Origin: Nyssa sinensis | Taxonomy: Eukaryota > Streptophyta > Magnoliopsida > Cornales > Nyssaceae | NCBI GenBank assembly: GCA_008638375.1 | Contig: CM018031.1 | Coordinates: forward strand, 11,498,062 to 11,562,061 | DNA length: 64,000 bases | Direction: 5' to 3' | Shown here: in pieces, positions 37,178 to 48,585 of the stretch | Layout of the letters: each line of letters begins with the position of its first letter | Position numbering within the stretch: position 1 is the stretch's first letter | The notes under the pieces: generated by a model | What the model saw: only the letters and a program-made list of their open reading frames with translations | What the model was told of the DNA's origin: nothing | Database searches by the model: none | Position numbers and translations under genes: made by a program

Positions 37178-37733
37178 CCTGTTTGAGCTTCTTATTTCAT
37201 TCTTTTCAAGGATTCTGGCTCTGGTATGTTATCAGCTTTCACTACTTTGTGGTGATCTACATGTAATTTTAACTGTTTAAATTTCTTCTCTTGGTGAGGG
37301 CTATTGATGTTATATGTGTATATTTGATCTTTCCATCGAGTCACTGGCAAATTTGTACCCGCTTCCTCACACACACACACAGAAATCACCTAGGGTTTTT
37401 CTATGTGTATTAAAGGAATTGTACAGTTTATAAATTGGATAAGCTTTTTAGTGTTTTTTTTTCCTCTTCTTTTTTTTATTTGGGTCATAATACACATTTA
37501 TAATCTAGCTTGGGAAACAAAATTTTGGTTAATTTTGTAAATTAATCACCTCCAGATTTGAATGTTGGCAGGTTGAATCTTATGTTGGGTTTCTGCACTG
37601 TGCTTATGGACTCACTAACCGAGTTAATAAATTAGATAAGTTGCATCTTCTGAAGTTTTTGTCATAATACAAAGTTATAATCTAGCTTGCCAAAGTGAAA
37701 TTTTGGTTAATTTTGGAAATAAATCAATTACAG
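37041..37733 (+). other. 5'-leader intron of gene C, with CT repeat and a decoy start copy
   Basis: The donor CTGTGAG|GTATGC (37041) and acceptor CAATTACAG (37725-37733) enclose the intron. Inside are a 47-base CT microsatellite (37128-37174) and a CA tract. There is also an imperfect tandem copy, about 166-177 bp upstream, of the intron end plus start codon. That copy has ATG at 37606 followed by DSLTELIN and a stop. The true start is taken as ATG 37772, where the reading frame continues into the LISCL N-terminus. Confidence 0.6.
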
Positions 37734-37771
37734 ATTGAAATCTGGCGGTTGAATCTTGATGCTCGCTGCTT

Positions 37772-39995
37772 ATGGATTCACTTGTCCGTGGATTTTCTGG
37801 TTGCAAGAATGGATTCAAATTCGATCATGTGTCTCTTCCAGGCTATTCAGATCAGAATGATGCCAATGTATTTAAATTCAGAGGCACCCCCTTTGCTGAT
37901 GACGCCGTGCTGGATCTTTACTTTCCAAATGATCCAAACTCGAGAATCTGTGAATCATCTCCACCCAAGATCTTGGTGGAAGATTCCTACACAAGATGAC
38001 TTCTCTGATGCTGATCTCAAGTACCTAAACCAGGCACTTATGGATGATGACTTGGAGGATAAGGCGTGCATGATACCAGAATCTGCACTTCGTGCTGCTG
38101 AGAAGTCCTTCTATGACATGCCTTGGTGAAAAATATCCCTCCTCACCCAAACAACCCTTTCTCTATCAAAATATAAACTGTTCAGATGATATGGTTACTC
38201 ATTGCAGCAACTATAGAAGTGGCAGATGTGTTAATGCTAACAGTTTGGCTAAATCTGGCTTGTGTTGTGATCTAGGCAAACACTCTCATGTACAAAATCC
38301 TCCTGTTGACCATGCCTTCCTGTATGATTCATTATCGTTATGTCCTCTGAGGAGCTCCTCTGAGACTGTTGATGAGTTAGCAGACTCTGTTGTCAATGCG
38401 CCTCTGGAGACCCAATCTGTTTCACAGTTCGAAGGAGGGATAGAGGAACCTAGGGAGTTCCTTACAAGTGGTAATTATGAGATTTTGAATCTTGAGAACA
38501 ACAGACTAGTCCCTCTTCGACCAAAGAAAAAGTTGTTAGAAGTTGAAGCCAATGCAGAAAAAGATGAGGGGGACATATCATCTAGTTTGTTATTGGAAAG
38601 GAAAAATCTTCACCAAGAGGAGAATTATTTAGAAGATAAAAGGAGTAAAAAACATTTGGCAGCCTGCATTGAAGAGTCTGTGTTACTTGAATTGTTTTGT
38701 AAGGCATTGCTTGTTAATGGTGGAAATGATGAGTCTACAATATATAATCTCGATGAACACTTGCAAAATGGGGTGAGTAAGGAGTTCGCAACAGAATGTG
38801 CAAGCAAAAGGTTCTAATGGTGGAGCAAACTGCACAAAAAAAGGGGTTAGCAAAAAGAAGAGTGTTGATATGAGGACTCTTCTCATTCAATGTGCACAAG
38901 CTGTGGCAGACAATGATGTCAGAAGTGCGAACGAACTATTGAAGCAGATCAGGTGGCACTCTTCTCCTTTTGGTGATAAACACCAAAGGTTGTCACATTG
39001 CTTTGCCTATGGCCTTGAGTCACGCTTGCTTGGTACTGGGAGTCCATTGTATGCAGCCCTAGCTGCCAAGAATATGTCAGATGTTCGCATCTTGAAAGCT
39101 TATAAGCTGTTTATTTCAGCATTTCCTTTCATGAAGACGTCAAATTTCTTTGCAACCCAAATGATTTTGGAAGTAACCAATAAGGCAAATCGGGTCCACA
39201 TTATTCATTTTGGTATTTCTCATGGTTTTCAATGGCTTCCCCTTGTTCAGCATCTCTCAAAAAGACCTGGTGGGCCTCCCAAGCTTCACATTACAGGAAT
39301 AGACCATCCCAATCCTGGTTTCCGGCCTGCTGCAAGGGTTGAGGGGACTGGATATCGATTAGCAAATTATTGTGAGAGGACTCAATGTTCCATTTGAGTA
39401 CAATTACTTAGCACAAAAATGGGAAACAATCCGTATTGAGGATCTCAAGATTGAGAAAGATGAGGTGCTGATTGTGGTCTCTTTATACCAGTTTAGGTGC
39501 CTACTTGATGACACAATTTTAGAGAATAGTCCACGGGATGCTGTTCTGAACTTAATCAAGAGGATTAATCCCGTTATTTTCATCCATGGAATTGAAAATG
39601 GGACATACAATTCCCCGTTCCTTGTCTTGCGGTTCCGTGAGGCACTCTTCCACTTCTCTGCATTGTTTGATATGTTTGAAGCTAATGTGCCCCGTGAAGA
39701 TCCCGACAGAATGGTGTTTGAGAGAGATATATTTGGAAATGAGGTTTTGAATGTAATAGCATGTGAAGGATCAGAGAGAACTGAAAGGCCAGAGACATAC
39801 AAGCAGTGGCAGGCTAGGCATCTGAGGGCTGGGTTCCGGCAGCTCCCATTGAACCAGGAGATCATGAAGAAAATAACGGCTAAGGTGAAGTTATATTACC
39901 ACAAGGAATTTTTTGTGGATGAGAACAGCCAGTGGATGCTACAAGGATGGAAGGGGCGAGCGATCCTTGCTCTCTCCTGCTGGAAACCTGCCTAG
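37772..39995 (+). pseudogene. Gene C: LISCL-type GRAS copy with four single-base frame breaks
   Basis: The full-length relationship to gene D is clear, but the frame changes four times, each by one extra base: C at 37986/37987, G at 38120, C at 38787 and A at 39380. The segments encode the N-terminus (MDSLVRGFSGCKNGF), the acidic LISCL block, the linker, then LHRI (TLLIQCAQAVADND), VHIID, LHRII, PFYRE and a SAW motif ending in SCWKPA. The VHIID motif reads VHIIH, so its Asp is replaced by His (39206-39208). Canonical LEETGRRL-type residues in LHRII are also altered (VEGTGYRL). As read, no stretch encodes a whole GRAS domain. It is a pseudogene unless the extra bases are sequencing errors. Confidence 0.88.
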
Positions 39996-40641
39996 GAGTT
40001 TGGCAAGAAAATGCTTAGTATTTATTCTCAGACTGATGGGAGTAAAGAAGTTTTTATGTTTAATACACATATTAAATTATATTTGCTTTTATATTTAAGG
40101 GATAATGTCTGTTGACCAACTCCTCTTGAGTTTTGACAGACTCTCTTCCCCTCTTTCATACACAAGAAAATTAATATATGCTGTTTTATATATTTAAACT
40201 TTATTTCTGTTGATATACTTGCTGACAAAAATGGTAGCTGATTTTCTTCTTGATGTCTTATCTGAGCAGTTACCCATACACTTATTGCAGGTGTATTGTT
40301 ATTATCATATGATTATCTCGTCTAAATGAAAATTTTATTCTTAGTATCATTTGATTATCCCTTGTCTAAATGAAAACCTTCTTCATCATCACCATAGGAA
40401 TGAGTGCAATCAGGTAAACAACACATTTAGTATTTTCTTTTTCTTTCCATTTTTTTTCTCTTTTCTTGGGGGAGGGGGTGGGTTGACAGGTGGGAAGATT
40501 TACACCTACATATTAAGTTTAGTGAATTGATTGGGTAACATATTAGAATTTTTTTTTCCTAGTGTACCCAACCAATTCTATTACAATTTACCATAACTAT
40601 TAAGTAGCAACTATTTTGATTAGATTGTCCACTGGTTTGTC

Positions 40642-40735
40642 ATTTCAAATTTAAAATTGAGGACTCTTAAGTTGTTCTTCATTGATTCTTAATTTGTAGC
40701 AACAACTTAAGAGTCCTCAATTTTAAATTTGAAAT
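40642..40735. repeat. Perfect 35-bp inverted repeat (hairpin) downstream of gene C
   Basis: Arm 40642-40676 is the exact reverse complement of 40701-40735, with a 24-base loop. It lies 647 bp behind the stop codon of C. The same structure is kept behind D (49213-49306). Transcribed RNA would form a long perfect stem. It could be a small MITE or a small-RNA source; neither is shown. Confidence 0.9.
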
Positions 40736-42587
40736 TCAATTTATGATACTGCTGAGATATTGTCCAGCCAAATTGTGGTCAAGCAGTTTGGGGTAGTTTG
40801 AATTGAAAGAATGCAGTCCAGATTCATGAAGTCCAGCCAGAAATGCAGTTGAATCATATTTTTCTCCAAATGCTTCAGGTATGTGCGTGTTATTTAACTC
40901 CCATCCTTTTTAGCACTTTCACATGAATCAGATCATACACTTCTTCAAGTACTATCTTTGTGAAGTCATTTTATGGCCAAAAAAAGAGAGGTCACATAAC
41001 TTTATATGTGTGCAATGTTGGTACTTGGCATCTGTTTCTTTCTTCCCCTTTCTTGCTAGTAATAATAATACCAGTGGGTAATACTTTGCTGTATTTAAAT
41101 CCATTATCCATATTGCCTTGCATCTTGTTTTGTAAGGTCATGCATCTTTGTTGCACTTATTTTGAGTATATGGAAAGTCGTGTGACTTTTGGATAAACAA
41201 ATTGACGCACTTTATATGGATTGAAAGTAAAATAAAGGCATTAAAGTCATTGTAGTACAATAGATTTAGTGCTGACACTGAATCTAGGAGGGATGGAAGG
41301 GGTGATTAAGGGTTCAATTCGAACTTAAGGCAGGTTAAATGGATTGATGACAAACTTCTAGGATAATATGAACCTAATGGACTTCAGTGTCCATCAGATT
41401 GGGGATTGTTTGGACATGTTGAGGAATGGAAGATGAACCGAGTCACTTAAACTTGGTTTGCGACTCGGTTGGCTAGGGTCTCACTTGAGATCGACTAACT
41501 ATCATATGTTGAAGCGTAGTAATTAGTTGAGTTCGTCTTGATCTCCAGTTCTTCACTCAATAAGCTGTTGCGCATACCTCCAAATGAGATTGGCTTCAGC
41601 AGAAGCTTGCTCATGAGGTTGACAAGCAGTGCTAATTTTTTGTCCGAAGCTTGTTATTTTATTTTATTTTTTTTTTTTTTCGAGCGAAGCTCGATCTACC
41701 TACTTGTTAACGAGCATGCAGCCTCTTTTTTGTTTTTTGTTTTTTGTAATGGTCATATAAATTGTTGATGCGGAAACTCGGGGCTTCGATGCTGTTGTAG
41801 ACGGCAGACTGGTTGCTGCAAGAACTACACTGCAATGAATGAAATCTTCAAGAAGTGAACTAGACCCTTTCCTAAATTTAGTATTTGCTCCCACCAGATT
41901 CTATAACTGGTACGTAATGGGAATCTCTGCAAATCTGATGTCAAAAATACAGTTAAAGCCAAAGAATGCTATCTACAATTAGCCTACTTGAAGACAATTT
42001 GTGAATCTCCACTGGGTGAAAAGAGACCAAGGTTTGATGATTGGTTACTGCATATTAACAGAACCTCAAACGATTTATTTGTATAAAACAAAGGAGCCAC
42101 GTATTGTAAGGGTGGTTGCTTGTCTTAGCAAAGAGCTTTTCCGGAGAAGAAGAAGTATGTTCTTATTTATGAATACTGTATCTGCTGTATGGTGTTGGAT
42201 ATATATATATATATATATCTTGCAACAAGTTGTAACTCTTTGAATAGGTATCTATTCATTTGAATTGATGAATATTTGTTCGAATTGATATGTATTCATA
42301 TGAACAGATATCGAATGAACTAGTTCGTTCAAACGATCATTCCAACAAGATCGAATGAAAACCTTTTTAAGAATAACAGACCTTCACCAGAAAGTACACG
42401 ACCTATTTATTCAAATGGGCATGATAATAAAATGTTAATACTGATTAAGAATTCGACTTGCACTCGACAATCGTATTGCTATAACCGTACAAAGTACAAA
42501 GTACGCAATGTAAATGCCATTATATAGCTTGCTGCCCCAGTCTCGCTCCCGCTTCCGCGTCCGTGTCCACGTCACTAGATAATTTCT

Positions 42588-42900
42588 CCCATCTGTGGGC
42601 ATGATGGAAGGGAAGTGAGAAAAATGTGGAAAATTCTTTGCTTGGTTGTATCAACTGTTTTTTTTTTTTTTTTTTTTGGGTTAGTTTAAATTAAGGGGGG
42701 AAATGTGCTAAAAATATCAAGGGTTGAATATTTTGGAAACAGTTCAGTTTTCTGTCATCTCAGTATGCATCATCCTGGCATTGTTGTTGGTCTGTCTGTG
42801 CAATGGAAATTCTGAAAAGAATACAAAAACATTATACAGAAGCAAATCTATGTTATGTTTTTTTATTGCATCTCAAGTGGCGTTGGCACTGTAGTTTGTT
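42588..42900 (+). repeat. Older, diverged copy of the 34963-35290 segment
   Basis: Words such as GGTTGAATATTTTGGAAACA, TATGCATCAT and CATTATACAGAAG recur in the same order at 34963-35290, here, and at about 43680-44010 in unit 2. The copy here is clearly more diverged than the two unit copies are from each other, so it dates from an earlier duplication round. Confidence 0.8.
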
Positions 42901-42947
42901 AAAGTGTGCTGTGCAATGAAAACATAATTTCTACCTCTCAGACAATA

Positions 42948-43469
42948 GTTAGAACATCTCCAATTCACATTCTTTATTTTCATTTTTTGGATAAATTTTT
43001 TATTTTTATTTTGGTATTTTCTTTAAATTCGAAGTTGATCCACCCCACATTTTCATATTTTTATTTCAAATATACTACTCTTCAAATCACCACTCATGCT
43101 TCAAGTCCCACTTTTAATAATATTATTTATTTCTAAAATGAGATTATTTAACATACATTTATCCAAAATTTAATTATTTATCACTTTTTCATTTTTGATT
43201 AAAACTACATGATCTATCAAAGAAATTATAAATTAAATATAATAAGAAATAAATAAAAATATATTAAAAACTAAAAAAATACATTTAAAAAAGAAGATAA
43301 AAATACATTAAGAAACTAATAAAAATATATAATAATCGAGACTTGTTAAATCTCAAAAATTACAAGCACTAGTGAGATGGTAAATTACATCTTGCATACC
43401 CACTGTTATACCTTGATGAAATTAGTGAATTGCCGTGATTAAAACTAGTTTGAAGTTATTATAAAAATG
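42948..43469. mobile_element. Left part of a MITE cut by the duplication breakpoint
   Basis: It begins TAGAACATCTCCAATTC. Its inverted partner, ending TTAGAGATGCTGTT, lies far away at 51184-51331. The inner arms also pair (TACTCTTCAAATCACCACTC with the reverse of GTGATTTGAGGAGTA). The element was whole before the duplication placed unit 2 inside it. Superfamily is not assigned. Confidence 0.6.
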
Positions 43470-45132
43470 TAGGATTAGATAAGATAATCATATACCATTC
43501 TTTTGGTATAAATTATATCACATGCGGGTGGGATATATGATCTACATGATATAGTTACTAAAGTCAATTAAAAATACTAAACGCTGGATACTATAACAGT
43601 TATCGTATGGTTGTGCTTTTATTTGTGACGATGCACAAGACCTCTTGAGTTCTGGCTTGATATCCAGCAAAGAAACAGCCCATCTGCGTGCATTGATGGA
43701 ATGGTTCTTCCCTTGACGAAAATGAGGAAAATTCTGAACTTGGTTATATCAACTATAAATCTTTTATTTATTTTTTGGTTGGGTGAGTTTAAATTAGGGG
43801 GGAAAATGTGCTAAAAATACTAAGGATTGAATATTTTGGAAACAGTTCACTTCTCCACCATCCCAGTATGCATCATCTGGCACTGTTGGTGGGCTGTTTG
43901 TGCAATGGAAGTTCTGAAAAGATTACAAAACATTATACAGAAGGAAAGATTCTGCAGTGTTACATGGGAAATGGTTGTTGCGTAGCAAATCTATGTTATA
44001 TCTAGTTGATTGCATCCAGAGTTAAACCAATCTAAAATTGGACTGGTTTTTTAATTAGACTGTTTAAGAATTCAACCTAGTTTAGACGGGATGATTCGAC
44101 TAGTCAAACTGATAAACCAGTCACCTAATCGGATTTTTAAGAACAAGTCATATCTATTAATATGTATAAAATATAACTTTGTGATTGACAAAAAAAATTG
44201 AACCCAAACAAGCGATAGGTTAGTAGGGTAAGGAAATTTTTTCATATTTAGGCAATGGTAGTGCCACGGAAAAAAAAATTAGGGAGAGTTAAAAAGAAAA
44301 AAGTTGAGAAAATTTGAGAGTAAAATTTTGTTTTTCTCAAATTAGAAAAAGAAAATTTACAAAATTATTTCAAATCTTACATGTAAAAAAATATTGTCCT
44401 AAAATTTTGAAGGGACTAAATATATATTTTTTCAAATTAAAATTATTTTTCATAAAATTATTTCAAATATTAAATGTAAAAACAAATTCCAATTTTAGGA
44501 AACTATATACTAGGGGAGGAAAAAATGAATTTCTCAACGTATTCACTATTAGGAGGAGATTTAATGTAATGAATGATTATGTAACATTGATAATCTAAGC
44601 ATGAAATTAATATATGTTCCACATTTTTCTCTACATTAGAATTTAGTAGTGATCGATTGGAGCAATGATGAGATCTTGTTCTCCTTTGTCATGGATCCTA
44701 GAATTTTAGAATAGGAAGGTCTAACGTAAGATCTAAAAAAAAAAAAAAATTATTGGAAGGCCATCAATAGTTTAATGGATCATCTTAAAAAAACTTAGAC
44801 AAATGAGGGGCTAAATAAGAATTTTTGTATCTTAGGAGTGGCTATGAAAACTTTTTTCTATGAATATATGCTCAAATAAAATTACAAAATACCATGAATA
44901 AAGAAATTCCCTTGGAAGTTTTGAAACTAATATCAATAAGATTAAAAATGAATTGGAGATATTTGAAACATTCAAAGTCAAATTGACTTCTTGTCTAAAC
45001 TCTAAAGTGATAGTGAGGATACTCTCGGATGATGGGACTGCTCTTGAAAGAGAATATTATAGCATTGATTCCTTTTTTTCTTTTAAATTTTTTTTTTTTT
45101 TAAAGAATATGATATGCAACACGATACTAATA

Positions 45133-45395
45133 ATATGATTAGAGTAATTCTAATCTTATTTTTATATTTTATTAAAATTATTTATTTTTATAAATTAACA
45201 GTGTTATAGTAATTGAATATCATATAATGATAAGACAATGTTAGGTTTATTTAAAAATTTAAGTAAAAATATTTATCTTTATGAGTTAGTACTTTTATAA
45301 GTTGACAGTATTATATTGACTGGATATAATATCATTATAAGACATCATGATACAATAAACTTAGCATTATTGTACGATTAAGATTTCATTATTGT
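45133..45395. mobile_element. About 263-bp insertion unique to unit 2, type unknown
   Basis: Unit 1 runs directly from GATACTAATA to CGATTAGGATCT (about 36810-36830), whereas unit 2 has an AT-rich insert between these points. The insert holds two related direct-repeat halves (CAGTGTTATAGTAATTG and CAGTATTATATTGACTGG) and a repeated TGTACGATTAAGATTTC at its right edge. Clear terminal repeats were not found. Confidence 0.55.
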
Positions 45396-45679
45396 ACGAT
45401 TAAGATTTCTTAATTTGATAAATGTTGGCTCCTTTTATAATCAGTAATTCCAACGAAAATATTTTGAATTACCGAATCAAAATCATACTTTGGTGTTGGT
45501 TCCAATTCCAAGCTAAACTTCCAACAACCAATCCAAGCTTCCAACGTAACGAAATCGCCGTAGAGAGACTGCAAGTTCAAAGATCAACAACCAGCTTTAA
45601 ATTTTAATTGCTTGAAAATGATGGATTGGAGTTAGTCTACGCACTTACTACTCAGTCAATCCGCTTGGGTTTCTGTGAG

Positions 45680-45958
45680 GTATGGATTCCCTTTCTTTCT
45701 TATTTGCTTCAACTAAGGTGAATCAAAAGCATGGAATTATTGGAGTTGTGGGTTCTTCAAGTTGTCTCTCTCTCGTTTCCTGTTTGAGCTTCTTATTTCA
45801 TTCTTTTCAAGGATTCTGGCTCTGGTATGTTATCAGCTTTCACTACTTTGTGGTGATCTACATGTAATTTTAACTGTTTAAATTTCTTCTCTTGGTGTTG
45901 ATGTTATATGTGTATATTTGATCTTTCCATCGAGTCACTGGCAAATTTGTACCCCCTT

Positions 45959-45989
<31 letters not shown>

Positions 45990-46326
45990 AATCACCTAGG
46001 ATTTTTCTATGTCTATTAAAGGAATTGTACAGTTTATAAATTGGATAAGCTTTTTAGTGTTTTTTTTTTTTATTTGGGTCATAATACACATTTATAATCT
46101 AGCTTGGGAAACAAAATTTTGGTTAATTTTGTAAATTAATCACCTCCAGATTTGAATGTTGGCGGTTGAATCTTATGTTGGTTTTCTGCACTGTGCTCAT
46201 GGACTCACTAACCTAGTTAATAAACTAGATAAGTTGCATCTTCTGAAGTTTTTGTCATAATACAAAGTTATATTCTAGCTCGCCAAAATAAAATTTTGGT
46301 TAATTTTGGAAATAAATCAATTACAG
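45680..46326 (+). other. 5'-leader intron of gene D
   Basis: The donor TGTGAG|GTATGG (45680) and acceptor CAATTACAG (to 46326) are as in C. The CT repeat is only 10 bases (45765-45774) against 47 in C. A CA repeat at 45961-45988 is longer than in C. The decoy start copy is present at 46199, here followed after DSLT by a stop. Confidence 0.6.
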
Positions 46327-46364
46327 ATTGAAATCTGGCGGTTGAATCTTGATGCTCGCTGCTT

Positions 46365-48585
46365 ATGGATTCACTTGTCCGTGGATTTTCTGGTTGCAAG
46401 AATGGATTCAAATTCAATCATGTGTCTCTTCCAGGCTATTCAGATCAGAATGATGCCAATGTATTTAAATTCAGAGGCACCCCCTTTGCTGATGACACCG
46501 TGCTGGATCTTTACTTTCCAAATGATCCAAACTCGAGAATCTGTGAATCATCTCCACCCTAAGATCTTGGTGGAAGATTCTACACAAGATGACTTCTCTG
46601 ATGCTGATCTCAAGTACCTAAACCAGGCACTAATGGATGATGACTTGGAGGATAAGGCGTGCATGATACCGGAATCTGCACTTCGTGCTGCTGAGAAGTC
46701 CTTCTATGACATCCTTGGTGAAAAATATCCCTCCTCACCCAAACAACCCTTTCTCTATCAAAATATAAACTGTTCAGATGATATGGTTACTCGTTGCAGC
46801 AACTATAGAAGTGGCAGATGTGTTAATGCTATCAGTTTGGCTAAATCTGGCTTATGTTGTGATCTAGGCAAACACTCTCATGTACAAAATCCTCCTGTTG
46901 ACCATGCCTTCCTGTATGATTCATTATCGTTATGTCCTCTGAGGAGCTCCTCTGAGACTGTTGATGGGTTAGCAGACTCTGTTGTCAATGCACCGCTGGA
47001 GACCCAATCTGTTTCACAGTTCGAAGGAGGGATAGAGGAACCGAGGGAGTTCCTTACAAGTGGTAATTATGAGATTTTGAATCTTGAGAACAACAGACTA
47101 GACCCTCTTCGACCAAAGCAAAAGTTGTTAGAAGTTGAAGCCAATGCAGAAAAGGATGAGGGGGACATATCAACTAGTTTGTTATTGGAAAGGAAAAATC
47201 TTCACCAAGAGGAGAATTATTTAGAAGATAAAAGGAGTAAAAAACATTTGGCAGCCTGCATTGAAGAGTCTGTGTTACTTGAATTGTTTTGTAAGGCATT
47301 GCTTGTTAATGGTGGAAATGATGAGTCTACAATATATAATCTCGATGAACCCTTGCAAAATGGGGTGAGTAAGGAGTTGCAGCAGAATGTGCAATCAAAA
47401 GGTTCTAATGGTGGAGCAAACTGCACAAAGAAACGGGTTAGCAAAAAGAGGAGTGTTGATATGAGGACTCTTCTCATTCAATGTGCACAAGCTGTGGCAG
47501 AGAATGATCTCAGAAGTGCGAATGAACTATTGAAGCAGATCAGGTGGCATTCTTCTCCTTTTGGTGATAAACACCAAAGGTTGTCACATTGCTTTGCCTG
47601 CAGCCTTGAGTCACGCTTGCTTGGTACTGGGAGTCCATTGTATGCAGCCCTAGCTGCCAAGAATATGTCAGATGTTCGCATCTTGAAAGCTTATAAGCTG
47701 TTTATTTCAGCATTTCCTTTCATGAAGACGTCAAATTTCTTTGCAACCCAAATGATTTTGGAAGTAACCAAAAAGGCAAATCGGGTCCACATTATTAATT
47801 TTGGTATTTTTCATGGTTTTCAATGGCTTCCCCTTGTTCAGCATCTCTCAAAAAGACCCGGTGGGCCTCCCAAGCTTCACATTACAGGAATAGACCATCC
47901 CAATCCTGGTTTCCGGCCCACTGCAAGGGTTGAGGGGACTGGATATCGATTAGCAAATTATTGTGAGAGGCTCAATGTTCCATTTGAGTACAATTACTTA
48001 GCACAAAAATGGGAAACAATCCGTATTGAGGATCTCAAGATTGAGAAAGATGAGGTGCTGATTGTGGTCTCTTTATACTGGTTTAGGTGCCTACTTGATG
48101 ACACAATTTCAGAGAATAGTCCACGGGATGCTGTTCTGAACTTAATCAAGAGGATTAATCCCGTTATTTTCATCCATGGAATTGAAAATGGGACATACAA
48201 TTCCCCGTTCCTTGTCTTGCGGTTCCGTGAGACACTCTTCCACTTCTCTGCATTGTTTGATATGTTTGAAGCTAATGTGCCCCGTGAAGATCCCGACAGA
48301 ATGGTGTTTGAGAGAGATATATTTGGACATCAGGTTTTGAATGTAATAGCATGTGAAGGATCAGAGAGAACTGAAAGGCCAGAGACATACAAGCAGTGGC
48401 AGGCTAGGCATCTGAGGGCTGGGTTCCGGCAGCTCCCATTGAACCAGGAGATCATGAAGAAAATAACGGCTAAGGTGAAGTTATATTACCACAAGGAATT
48501 TTTTGTGGATGAGAACAGCCAGTGGATGCTACAAGGATGGAAGGGACGAGTGATCTTTGCTCTCTCCTGCTGGAAACCTGCCTAG
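46365..48585 (+). pseudogene. Gene D: LISCL-type GRAS copy with one frame break
   Basis: ATG 46365 opens the same N-terminus as C. One extra T (46560) creates CCC-TAA and ends that frame after 65 residues. From there a single frame runs without fault to 48585 and holds the LISCL block, linker and a full GRAS domain: LHRI TLLIQCAQAVAEND, LHRII, PFYRE with SPRDAVLNL, and SAW with SCWKPA. The long open frame beginning at 46306 reaches back into intron sequence and its first 86 or so residues are a wrong-frame read. The VHIID motif is VHIIN (47797-47799), with Asp replaced by Asn. D could make a GRAS protein from an inner ATG such as 46636. It may also be a normal gene if the extra T is an error. 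Confidence 0.85.

Larger units (their letters stand above)
34753..43469 (+). repeat. Segmental tandem duplication, unit 1 (carries gene C)
   Basis: Homology to unit 2 starts right after ATAAAAATG (34744-34752) and the unit ends with the same nine bases (43461-43469). It holds gene C with leader and flanks. Compared with unit 2 it has an extra Tourist-like MITE (36116-36457), a longer CT repeat (37128-37174), and about 977 bp (42303-43279) that are absent from unit 2. Away from the indels, the aligned parts look about 97-98 percent identical by eye. Confidence 0.9.

Noticed and set aside
41538..41894. Short frames conserved between the two duplication units (also 50114-50469)
   Set aside because: Conservation is explained by the recent segmental duplication. 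The frames are interrupted by T-runs and match no family I know.
40790..41900. Conserved non-coding exon-like pieces behind C and D (for example CTTCAGGTATGTG near 40876)
   Set aside because: The splice-like site and conservation are weak evidence, since both copies are recent duplicates. No transcript support is possible here.
46306..46564. 759-residue open frame starting at ATG 46306 as the natural gene D start
   Set aside because: Its first 86 or so residues overlap the leader intron and read the true N-terminal coding DNA in the wrong frame. ATG 46365 in the other frame gives the family N-terminus shared with C and E.
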